From Nemertoderma westbladi (taxonomy: Eukaryota > Xenacoelomorpha > Nemertodermatida > Nemertodermatidae), in assembly GCA_032718475.1 (NCBI GenBank), contig JAUCBJ010006913.1, positions 16,113-80,112 on the forward strand: 64,000 nt of DNA, in the 5' to 3' direction. Under the pieces are notes generated by a model. The model was not told the DNA's origin. It was given only the letters and a program-made list of their open reading frames with translations, and made no database searches. A program made the position numbers and the translations under genes. Shown piece by piece: positions 1-11,000 of the stretch; within the stretch, counting starts at the first letter, position 1, and each line of letters opens with the position of its first letter.

Positions 1-141
1 ACACATTTATATGTTAGGTGGAGTATTCCCACATATTTATATGTTAGGTTTTTCACACACTTTGTATTCCTCTTCAAGGAACGACAATACATACTGTAGC
101 TCCAAAAAATTTCCCAAATAACCTCCTTTATTATTTTCTAG

Positions 142-239
142 AATTACTCGACTCCAGTGGTCGGATCGTGGTCTTTACTTCTGCACAGCTATAAACAGCA
201 TAGGAATAGCTGAAGCTTCTGCATTCCTAGACATTGAAG
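142..239 (+). CDS. Exon encoding the C-terminal half of an Ig I-set domain
   Basis: The exon is bounded by a pyrimidine-rich stretch ending in TAG at 139-141 and a strong donor GTAAGT at 240-245. It translates to about 32 residues containing the Ig signature D-R-G-L-Y-F-C followed by an F-G strand pattern (A-I-N-S-I-G). The first base completes an upstream codon (phase 2 entry) and the last base opens a phase 1 intron. The first half of the domain must lie on an exon before the window. I-set domains of this kind are strung together in extracellular-matrix and adhesion proteins such as perlecan and hemicentin; which one is inference. The phase matches the exon at 32720. Confidence 0.72.
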
Positions 240-828
240 GTAAGTCCATAATAATGGTGCCGATCATTAAGAGTTATCAAAATATAAGTCTGAGGTAATT
301 ACTGTTAGTTAAGAAACCAGAATAGAATTGGATATAAACGACTGTATTTTTACTTGTTTTTACAAGATTTGAAGTATCCTACATTGAAGATGACAACTAA
401 ATACATGAAATCACTAGAATCAGAATCTCTGACATAATCAACTGGTAATTGATAAAGCAAAACTAATTATTTATCCGCGATTTAAAATCCACCCTGGGGC
501 TTTAACAACCTCAAAGAGGAATTTAATAGGCTGGAGATTGGTTAATTATAGGGCTCAGTTAATGCAGCACAGGAATACCTCTAGAGTGCAACGCTATGCA
601 GCTGCGTATAATCTAGCAGATTTACCACCAAATCCGCACCTAACAAAAACATTTTCGGACTATTAATGTAGGGATGATTATAAACTATATTAGGTGAGGA
701 TAAATGGTTGGATACTATAATGCTATAATACTTCACTGCTTTTACTTCGTAAATTATACACAATATATAATTTCTAGGACGATTAACTATATTATTAGCA
801 TCCATCTCCATGCATCATATTCATTTGT
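240..828 (+). other. Intron sequence, no gene seen
   Basis: This is the start of the 32.5 kb intron after the first Ig exon. It is AT-rich with scattered stops in all frames. I see no conserved coding segment, RNA gene or clear repeat. Confidence 0.5.
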
Positions 829-1750
829 TGTTCGCGCTTTTAGACCTTTAACAGTTTAACCTGTTAATTTACGTGTCTTATGATGTCTGACAGCCCGTAC
901 AAAATATGACCACAGCAGAAGCCAGTCTAGCGCGACATATGACCCACTGTTTGTGGGAGACTGAATTCTATGGCAGAGAGAGATGTAGGCTACTTTGTAT
1001 TATTCGATTGATCTCTACTATATAATCTCCAAAAACTACGTATATTTTCAGGGAAATACCAGTAGTTCCTTTCAGGTGGCTGCGCTTTAAATACCACGCA
1101 GAGCTATGACTTATACTAATTACAATGGGTGGGCATGAGAAAAAGCAAATGTTTACATCCTTTATGGATGTATAATTATTCGCTCGCATTCACACAACTG
1201 ACAATAATACTGAAACACGTTAATTAGCCGACCGCACCAATTTTACTCACATATAAGGAGAAATTTAGCTCACGTACGTTGGAGGCTATGAAACAGCATC
1301 CACTCTTACAAACCACTGTTATTTGAGCTAGGCAATTGTGAATGGTATTCCCCTCCTCTTACCTCAATGATCAAGAAAGCCAAGAGAGTTACCGGTTATT
1401 CGTAAGTATTCTCCAAATATTAACAGTGATCAAATAGGTTACAAACACAGTATTATAACAATATAAACAATATAAGATAAGCGGTGTGCGGCATTTAATC
1501 ATCAGTCAGATGTTGTCAGAATTTTAGTGAGGTATCCGGTACGAGAGTACAAGAGAGTACGAGAGAGATAATTTACTCTGTTTTATAATTGTCTGACACT
1601 CTAGCCACGGATGGTCTTTGGGCAAAGTCAGAAATATCAGAATGTCAGAATGAATGATTTCGTCATATTTACGGTATACATATGTAAACAAAGAATTCGC
1701 AAAGTGAAAATCGCGTTGATTGGCCGAAATATAACAAAATATAACACAGT
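829..1750 (-). mobile_element. Diverged LTR relic related to the LTRs at 33657 and 59801
   Basis: It begins with TGTTCGCGCTTT, as the LTR at 33657 does (TGTTCGCGCTTTCAGACC), and keeps colinear landmarks: a GGAGACTGAATTC block shared with the LTR at 59801, a TATTATTCGA block, an AGTTCCTTT block, a GCGCTTTA/GAGCTATGACTTA block, a TTGGGCAAA block and a CCAAT-type motif near 1709. No internal region follows, so it is a solo LTR or a truncated copy. The far edge is uncertain because the last recognisable landmark fades near 1750. The strand is given relative to element A, which is coded on the - strand. Confidence 0.6.
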
Positions 1751-2538
1751 CTCTACGCATAAAGAAACAGCTGGCAAATTTCGTTATGTTAGTTCTGGAT
1801 TAAGACAGACGCATAGTTGCATAAGTTTATACTTCCTCCAACACCTTAGAACAATGTTGGCCTTTTTGAAGTAGTTCGCGAATTGTACAAAAACGACACC
1901 TCATTGCCGTAAAACATTCATCATCTTATCATGCACATCGATATGTTTTTAAGCTTCAAGAAAACTTTCTATCCAGATTTTCAATTTTCTATTCAATTTA
2001 TTCTCATTCATTATTGAGGCCCTACATCTAAAATGTAAATAAAATGTCGATATATTTATATTAAGTCCTGATTATCAAAAATATATGATATTATTATATT
2101 TATATATATCCTTGTTCATCGATATCTAATGAATAGGGACCAATGTGTGGCCATCCTAATGTTATCTCTCAATACTGTTGAATTGATGACCCCCGGATTT
2201 GATATCAATTTTGTTGACCTATGTTTAATGTCAGAATCATTGAATGGTGGTCATAAAAGTCTCCAGTGCGGTCCACCTTATACTGCCTAAGCTAAGAGGT
2301 ACTCATTTAGCTACCGTTTCGGAATCAAAGCAGAGCTGTGCCATGGCTAGTGCTGAAACAAAAGATACCCTGGCCACCAGACATAGTACCAACGACCTCT
2401 GGAGAGGATCGCAACCTACAGTAATTAACCACATGTCAAGGTGGTACAAACAACATATAATATGATACTTAGACGTATAGTACAGGAAGCATTCGATGTC
2501 GATGTCTTGATGACTGCAAATTGGACTAACATTAAAAA
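1751..2538. other. Intron sequence, nothing recognised
   Basis: AT-rich intron between the LTR relic and the 27-bp array. Only short open frames occur, without conserved motifs. Confidence 0.4.
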
Positions 2539-4158
2539 GTCAAGGTTTAGTCTGGTCAGAATACAGTCAAGGTTTAGTCTGGTCAGAATACAGTCAAGGT
2601 TTAGTCTGGTCAGAATACAGTCAAGGTTTAGTCTGGTCAGAATATAGTCAAGGTTTAGTCTGGTCAGAATACAGTCAAGGTTTAGTCTGGTCAGAATACA
2701 GTCAAGGTTTAGTCTGGTCAGAATACAGTCAAGGTTTAGTCTGGTCAGAATACAGTCAAGGTTTAGTCTGGTCAGAATACAGTCAAGGTTTAGTCTGGTC
2801 AGAATACAGTCAAGGTTTAGTCTGGTCAGAATACAGTCAAGGTTTAGTCTGGTCAGAATACAGTCAAGGTTTAGTCTGGTCAGAATACAGTCAAGGTTTA
2901 GTCTGGTCAGAATACAGTCAAGGTTTAGTCTGGTCAGAATACAGTCAAGGTTTAGTCTGGTCAGAATACAGTCAAGGTTTAGTCTGGTCAGAATACAGTC
3001 AAGGTTTAGTCTGGTCAGAATACAGTCAAGGTTTAGTCTGGTCAGAATACAGTCAAGGTTTAGTCTGGTCAGAATACAGTCAAGGTTTAGTCTGGTCAGA
3101 ATACAGTCAAGGTTTAGTCTGGTCAGAATACAGTCAAGGTTTAGTCTGGTCAGAATACAGTCAAGGTTTAGTCTGGTCAGAATACAGTCAAGGTTTAGTC
3201 TGGTCAGAATACAGTCAAGGTTTAGTCTGGTCAGAATACAGTCAAGGTTTAGTCTGGTCAGAATACAGTCAAGGTTTAGTCTGGTCAGAATACAGTCAAG
3301 GTTTAGTCTGGTCAGAATACAGTCAAGGTTTAGTCTGGTCAGAATACAGTCAAGGTTTAGTCTGGTCAGAATACAGTCAAGGTTTAGTCTGGTCAGAATA
3401 CAGTCAAGGTTTAGTCTGGTCAGAATACAGTCAAGGTTTAGTCTGGTCAGAATACAGTCAAGGTTTAGTCTGGTCAGAATACAGTCAAGGTTTAGTCTGG
3501 TCAGAATACAGTCAAGGTTTAGTCTGGTCAGAATACAGTCAAGGTTTAGTCTGGTCAGAATACAGTCAAGGTTTAGTCTGGTCAGAATACAGTCAAGGTT
3601 TAGTCTGGTCAGAATACAGTCAAGGTTTAGTCTGGTCAGAATACAGTCAAGGTTTAGTCTGGTCAGAATACAGTCAAGGTTTAGTCTGGTCAGAATACAG
3701 TCAAGGTTTAGTCTGGTCAGAATACAGTCAAGGTTTAGTCTGGTCAGAATACAGTCAAGGTTTAGTCTGGTCAGAATACAGTCAAGGTTTAGTCTGGTCA
3801 GAATACAGTCAAGGTTTAGTCTGGTCAGAATACAGTCAAGGTTTAGTCTGGTCAGAATACAGTCAAGGTTTAGTCTGGTCAGAATACAGTCAAGGTTTAG
3901 TCTGGTCAGAATACAGTCAAGGTTTAGTCTGGTCAGAATACAGTCAAGGTTTAGTCTGGTCAGAATACAGTCAAGGTTTAGTCTGGTCAGAATACAGTCA
4001 AGGTTTAGTCTGGTCAGAATACAGTCAAGGTTTAGTCTGGTCAGAATACAGTCAAGGTTTAGTCTGGTCAGAATACAGTCAAGGTTTAGTCTGGTCAGAA
4101 TACAGTCAAGGTTTAGTCTGGTCAGAATACAGTCAAGGTTTAGTCTGGTCAGAATACA
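2539..4158. repeat. 27-bp tandem array, 60 copies
   Basis: Exactly 60 head-to-tail copies of a 27-bp unit that begins GTCAAGGTTTAGTCTGG. One substitution is visible (ATATAG for ATACAG near 2645) and a degenerate 61st copy follows at 4159. Because 27 is divisible by three and the monomer lacks a stop in one - strand frame, a long open frame runs through it, but it only repeats nine residues and has no independent coding evidence. The near-perfect identity points to a recent expansion or homogenisation. Confidence 0.97.
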
Positions 4159-4199
4159 GTCAAGGTTTGATCTGGACAACATATCAACCAGATTCACAT

Positions 4200-4388
4200 C
4201 TTCTCTGAATGTTAATATATTCCGGGGGGACAGTAATGCATGTGCAGCTATATAGCAGCAACTCCTGTGATAGTGGTAAAAAAAACTGCAGATAATGGTG
4301 GAAGAAAGGCTGAGTGGACCCGGGCGGGGCTGAACCTTCAACCAATGGATTGCAGGACCGGTGCTCAGCCAACTGAGCTACCCCGCCT
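4200..4388 (-). mobile_element. tRNA-derived SINE
   Basis: On the - strand the head resembles a tRNA gene. It has an A box like TAGCTCAGTTGG at 4369-4380 and a B box like GGTTCAGCCCC at 4326-4336, with about the expected spacing. The cloverleaf is not maintained (the B box is imperfect and no acceptor stem closes), and a non-tRNA body continues leftward. This is the layout of a tRNA-derived SINE transcribed by RNA polymerase III. The left edge near 4200 is approximate. Confidence 0.7.
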
Positions 4389-4470
4389 TAACATTTTGCT
4401 ATAGACTCTCGTTATTGTTTTGTTTGGAATAATGTTGCACTCTAACATGCTCAATTCCATTAATTTCCCT

Positions 4471-4491
4471 CCCCCCCCCCCCCCCCCCCCC
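4471..4491. repeat. Homopolymer run of 21 C
   Basis: An uninterrupted C tract preceded by CCCT. It may be polymorphic or mis-sized in assembly. Confidence 0.9.
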
Positions 4492-6849
4492 ATCCATTTA
4501 CAATCATCATAAATTACAGTTATGATGATATTTTAAAGTAACTTTTCATGATTTTTTGTAGTGTACTTAGAGTTTTGTGCAATAAGATTTTTCTACAACT
4601 CTGTAACAATAAACTTAAACACGGCAAACTGTTAGTTTGTTTTATAAAACTTTTTTCTGTTGAAGTGGTTCTGGCGCCATTAATCCTAAGCAATGAATTC
4701 TGACATTTCTCTTCAACAATACCGGACCACTCACTCAAAACATTGAAAATTCCCTCACATTAATTGATAACTTCACTAACAAAGCCCTTTCGTGTATGAT
4801 TGATAGATGTCATTAACTTCCTGTAGCTATAGAAACACAGGGAATCCGAAGCAAGAATTATTATAATGAGTTTGGGTATTTCTATGTTTACCGATAAAGT
4901 TGTTTTAAAGGGGATGACAGAAAGAGATGACAAGTTACTACATAGGCGTCGCATAGTCTCTGATTCAACATCAATAATGATTCATTACTGATTCCATTGT
5001 TGGGTTCTTATAAACAAAATTGTTAGATGATGAAATATTTAAGGTGTAATAATAATCTAAGGTTTCTAGACTGTCTGTCCAAAGACAATTTCTTTAAATA
5101 TATAACAATGAGTTAACCGCCACACTCAACTGTAACCGCCACTCATTAGCTGAAAGGGAAGTGATACAATAATTAAAATAAATAAAATTATAGTTAAATG
5201 TACACAGGTAAACAAGTATACTGTATGTGTCTTTGTCCTGGTAAGAGTATAACAAAATAATTTTAGATAACTTAAACTTACAGTAATTAACTGTTAATTA
5301 AATGAGGTCATTCTTACTGTGCTTTAGAGTAGAGCATGTAATATTATTATATTATTATTATATTATATTTGAGTAAAATGTGGATTAATTGTTCCAAAAT
5401 ATTTTATTGTAATTTTTATTGACGCTTATCTACTGTGTGGATAATGGATAGGCATACTTCAAAAGCACTTCATTATAATATTACTTCATTCTGCGAGATT
5501 GTGCAATACAATATAATTTATGTTTCTGCCCAGGCTACAATCTATGGTGCAATGTTTGGGATTTACTATCGTCGTTTATGAAACAGATAAATATAGTTTG
5601 TCACTCAGGGCTCTATTTTATTTGAATCCTTAATACCCCACTTCTCCCTCCAGGCAACTCAATTTCCTTATTAATATATAATAAAAAAGAATTTATAGTA
5701 TTCATCCCTCTGTACCCCAACTACTGAATATCAAATGATTACCACTTGGTTCGAATTAACCTACCGCAGCAGCTAACCTAAACGCAAATCATTTACGCGG
5801 AAATCAGAACACTTGAGGTATTTCTCGAGTCTTAATTAGGGCAGAAACGTGTCAGTATCACGTCCGTTTGGGTCGGATTGAGTCCACGGATTCCATCCTC
5901 TCCGACTTCGCGTCACGTTTTGCCTCCATTGTAGGACACAGCGGCCCGTCTCTACCAACTAAAGTTGATTAAAATGTGGAGAAATTCTGTCAAATTTAGC
6001 CCTATAATTGGTATTAATGGCGACAGTCTTGCCGGTACCGGTTTGTACTGACTGCAGATTATTTGGGTAAAGTCACGAGTTGGTGTTTAAGTCCCGCAAA
6101 GAGAGACAAAAAGTTTGGGTTAATTATACGGTATGGAAAAATGGTTAAAACCAGCAGAGAGTTGCATTAATATGAAATAATTGCTTCTTGAAATATTTGA
6201 AGATTTTATAATAATTTTTTATTAGAAGATTTACATTCTATCAATAATTGTGTGCAAGTCCCTTATACCATTTCACTCCATAATCTACTAGGCCTATACA
6301 GTAGATACGACCCGCCAAGCTGCTGCAAAGCCCCTAAATTTAGTGGGCCAGTTATTTCTCTTAGATAGAACCCCTGAAACAATAGGTCTAGCGCGTCGTA
6401 AGTACTTGTCCCTAACTAAAATTATGTCCTCTTTCAGATGAGACGGATAAAAATTTAATAGCTCCATTAGTTTTTGAGATATGAAGAGTTCCTGGCACCT
6501 ATGCCATTTCGGTATTACAAAAATACATCACCTTTCAAAGACTTTGGTATAACCATGAAACCATAAACTATGCTTTTTTGGTTTGTTAAATTCGTTATTA
6601 ATAATCGAAAGTGAGATTAGAAGCAAAATTGAATCTTTTATTTTTTAATAGATACTAAAAGAGCACCAAAGTGTTAGTAGCTCGAAATTTTCAAATAGCC
6701 AAAAGTGGTAAATTGGCCGTACAGTTAGGACTAGGCTACTGAGGTTTTAGTCTGTGCTGATTTCATCGGCAAGGTCTATAGTAGGTCATGTTCACTCCAT
6801 TAACAATCCTCATCTAATATTAATATCACTTCCTAGCAGTACTGCTGTA
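4492..6849. other. Intron sequence, nothing recognised
   Basis: About 2.4 kb of AT-rich intron with ATT/TTA microsatellite at 5340-5370. I find no gene, RNA or repeat family that I can name. Confidence 0.45.
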
Positions 6850-6889
6850 TCCTTGTTCCATTAAAGATCAGGTCAGGTCGGGGGTTCTG

Positions 6890-7825
6890 GGTCATTGATC
6901 AAGAAAACTTGCCACCTCCATGATGATGGGGTGATGATAACTCCACCTACTGGCTCCAGAGGTCGAGGAAATCCGGCCAAGTACCTAACTGATCTAGACT
7001 TTGCTGATGACTTAGGAGTACTCTCAGAATCACTAGAGGGAGCCCAACGGCTCCTCAGCTCATTAGAACAGGCTGCTTCTAGTGTTGGTCTTTTTATTAA
7101 CTCCAGAAAGACCAAAATTTTGACAGTAAACTTTGAAAGTCCTCAACAAGTCTCTGACCGGATGAGCATAATCTCAAAGGATGGTATGCTTGAGCATGTG
7201 GACGACTTCTGTTACCTGGGATCATGGATCCGGAAGTAAGGTGAGGACCTTCGAATACGTAAGGGAAAGGCATGGACAGCCTTGAATAGGCTTTCCAGGA
7301 TTTGGAAGTCAACGAGAATTAATCGGAAACTTAAGGTCCGATTATTTAGAGCAGCAGTAGTTCCAGTACTCCTCTTTGGGAGTCCATGCTGGGCTCTAAC
7401 TGCTGAGGACACCAAATCTCTGGATGGCACATTCACAAGAATGCTACGCTGGGTTCATTGTGTCAAGTACAATGCACACATCTCCAACCAGACACTATAT
7501 AACATTGGAGGTGTCTCATTGGTTCCCCCATGCTTGACACTAGAACAAAATCGCCTCCGCTTTGCAGGACATTGCTTTCACCATGAGGACCAGCCAGTGC
7601 ATAATCTTGTTCTTTGGCAGCCTCATAGAGTGAATAAGCATGGTAGACTACCCATGACTTTCTTGAGAGACATCTTAAAGGACACTGGCCTTAAATATGC
7701 GGATGATCTAGCAAATGTCATGGGTGATAGGGAGTTGTGGCGGTGCAATTTTGTCGATAAGCCGGCACAGCATTCTTAAAAATGCAGCTGCAATGCAGCA
7801 TGCCGATCCTAGTAGTAGTAGTAAA
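6890..7825 (+). pseudogene. LINE (non-LTR) reverse transcriptase, 3' fragment with nonsense codon
   Basis: The + frame encodes the palm motif F-A-D-D near 7003 (sequence LTDLDFADD), then the thumb region and the conserved C-terminal tail of LINE reverse transcriptases (patterns such as CYLGSWI, TRMLRW, RLRFAGH, NLVLWQPH, DRELWR). The N-terminal endonuclease and fingers are missing. An in-frame TAA at 7237 interrupts the frame, which resumes in the same phase and ends at 7777-7779. A (TAG)n stretch at 7810-7822 looks like the 3' tail. It is a 5'-truncated dead copy of the jockey/CR1-like type; the exact clade cannot be set by eye. A second tail of the same family is at 32157. Confidence 0.8.
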
Positions 7826-8031
7826 GATCAACCCAATTGTGTCATATGGACTCCGCGAAATATGGCCATTTCTTAGAAAAGCGAACCTTTACTAACTATA
7901 TTGAACTCCACTTTCCTTAAACTTATTTCAGGAGTTTACAACTCAACTCGAAATAGGCTGGTAATTACTCTATGCATGTCGACCTTGCGAAGCTACTCAA
8001 TCACACACAAAATCCAATGAACAATAATAAA

Positions 8032-11000
8032 TACACAAAAAGCATTGAAACTAAATCAAAAGAAGTGAGTTGTAGAGCCGGCCAAGACTCTACTACTGAA
8101 GTACCACCGCTATTCTGGTACACAAAAAGCATTGAAACTAAATCAAAAGAAGTGAGTAGTAGAGCCGGCCAAGACTCTACTACTGAAGTACCACCGCTAT
8201 TCTGGTACACAAAAACCATTGAAACTAAAACAAAATAAGTGAGTAGTAGAGCCGGCCAAGACTCTACTACTGAAGTACCACCGCTATTCTGGTACACAAA
8301 AAGCATTGAAATTAAAACAAAAGAAGTGAGTAGTAGAGCCGGCCAAGACTCTACTCCTGAAGTACCACCGCTATTCTGGTACACAAAAAGCATTGAAACT
8401 AAAACAAAAGAAGTGAGTAGTAGAGCCGGCCAAGACTCTACTACTGAAGTACCACCGCTACTTTGGTACACAAAAACCATTGAAATTAAAACAAAAGAAG
8501 TGAGTAGTAGAGCCGGCCAAGACTCTACTACTGAAGTACCACCGCTATTCTGGTACACAAAAACCATTGAAACTAAAACAAAAGAAGTGAGTAGTAGAGC
8601 CGGCCAAGACTCTACTACTGAAGTACCACCGCTATTCTGGTACACAAAAAGCATTGAAACTAAAACAAAAGAAGTGAGTAGTAGAGCCGGCCAAGACTCT
8701 ACTACTGAAGTACCACCGCTATTCTGGTACACAAAAAGCATTGAAACTAAAACAAAAGAAGTGAGTAGTAGAGCCGGCCAAGACTCTACTCCTGAAGTAC
8801 CACCGCTATTCTGGTACACAAAAAGCATTGAAACTAAAACAAAAGAAGTGAGTAGTAGAGCCGGCCAAGACTCTACTACTGAAGTACCACCGCTATTCTG
8901 GTACACAAAAAGCATTGAAACTAAAACAAAAGAAGTGAGTAGTAGAGCCGGCCAAGACTCTACTCCTGAAGTACCACCGCTATTCTGGTACACAAAAAGC
9001 ATTGAAACTAAAACAAATGAAGTGAGTAGTAGAGCCGGCCAAGACTCTACTACTGAAGTACCACCGCTATTCTGGTACACAAAAACCATTGAAACTAAAA
9101 CAAAATAAGTGAGTAGTAGAGCCGGCCAAGACTCTACTCCTGAAGTACCACCGCTATTCTGGTACACAAAAAGCATTGAAACTAAAACAAAAGAAGTGAG
9201 TAGTAGAGCCGGCGAAGACTCTACTACTGAAGTACCACCGCTATTCTGGTACACAAAAAGCATTGAAACTAAAACAAAAGAAGTGAGTAGTAGAGCCGGC
9301 CAAGACTCTACTACTGAAGTACCACCGCTATTCTGGTACACAAAAAGCATTGAAACTAAAACAAAAGAAGTGAGTAGTAGAGCCGGCGAAGACTCTACTC
9401 CTGAAGTACCACCGCTATTCTGGTACACAAAAAGCATTGAAACTAAAACAAAAGAAGTGAGTAGTAGAGCCGGCCAAGACTCTACTACTGAAGTACCACC
9501 GCTATTCTGGTACACAAAAAGCATTGAAACTAAAACAAAAGAAGTGAGTAGTAGAGCCGGCGAAGACTCTACTACTGAAGTACCACCGCTATTCTGGTAC
9601 ACAAAAAGCATTGAAACTAAAACAAAAGAAGTGAGTAGTAGAGCCGGCCAAGACTCTACTACTGAAGTACCACCGCTATTCTGGTACACAAAAAGCATTG
9701 AAACTAAAACAAAAGAAGTGAGTAGTAGAGCCGGCCAAGACTCTACTACTGAAGTACCACCGCTATTCTGGTACACAAAAAGCATTGAAACTAAAACAAA
9801 ATAAGTGAGTAGTAGAGCCGGCCAAGACTCTACTACTGAAGTACCACCGCTATTCTGGTACACAAAAACCATTGAAACTAAAACAAAAGAAGTGAGTAGT
9901 AGAGCCGGCGAAGACTCTACTCCTGAAGTACCACCGCTATTCTGGTACACAAAAACCATTGAAACTAAAACAAAAGAAGTGAGTAGTAGAGCCGGCCAAG
10001 ACTCTACTCCTGAAGTACCACCGCTATTCTGGTACACAAAAAGCATTGAAACTAAAACAAAATAAGTGAGAAGTAGAGCCGGCCAAGACTCTACTACTGA
10101 AGTACCACCGCTATTCTGGTACACAAAAAGCATTGAAACTAAAACAAAAGAAGTGAGTAGTAGAGCCGGCCAAGACTCTACTACTGAAGTACCACCGCTA
10201 TTCTGGTACACAAAAAGCATTGAAACTAAAACAAAATAAGTGAGTAGTAGAGCCGGCCAAGACTCTACTACTGAAGTACCACCGCTATTCTGGTACACAA
10301 AAAGCATTGAAACTAAAACAAAAGAAGTGAGTAGTAGAGCCGGCCAAGACTCTACTCCTGAAGTACCACCGCTATTCTGGTACACAAAAAGCATTGAAAC
10401 TAAAACAAAAGAAGTGAGTAGTAGAGCCGGCCAAGACTCTACTACTGAAGTACCACCGCTATTCTGGTACACAAAAAGCATTGAAACTAAAACAAAAGAA
10501 GTGAGTAGTAGAGCCGGCCAAGACTCTACTCCTGAAGTACCACCGCTATTCTGGTACACAAAAAGCATTGAAACTAAAACAAAAGAAGTGAGTAGTAGAG
10601 CCGGCCAAGACTCTACTACTGAAGTACCACCGCTATTCTGGTACACAAAAAGCATTGAAACTAAAACAAAAGAAGTGAGTAGTAGAGCCGGCCAAGACTC
10701 TACTCCTGAAGTACCACCGCTATTCTGGTACACAAAAAGCATTGAAACTAAAACAAATGAAGTGAGTAGTAGAGCCGGCCAAGACTCTACTACTGAAGTA
10801 CCACCGCTATTCTGGTACACAAAAACCATTGAAACTAAAACAAAATAAGTGAGTAGTAGAGCCGGCCAAGACTCTACTCCTGAAGTACCACCGCTATTCT
10901 GGTACACAAAAAGCATTGAAACTAAAACAAAAGAAGTGAGTAGTAGAGCCGGCGAAGACTCTACTACTGAAGTACCACCGCTATTCTGGTACACAAAAAG

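Noticed and set aside
2425-4341. A 638-codon - strand frame with nine-residue repeats
   Set aside because: It is the 27-bp array read in its open frame, running into the SINE; no coding signal.
4310-4388. A tRNA gene on the - strand
   Set aside because: A and B boxes are present but no proper acceptor stem or full cloverleaf, and a SINE body follows.
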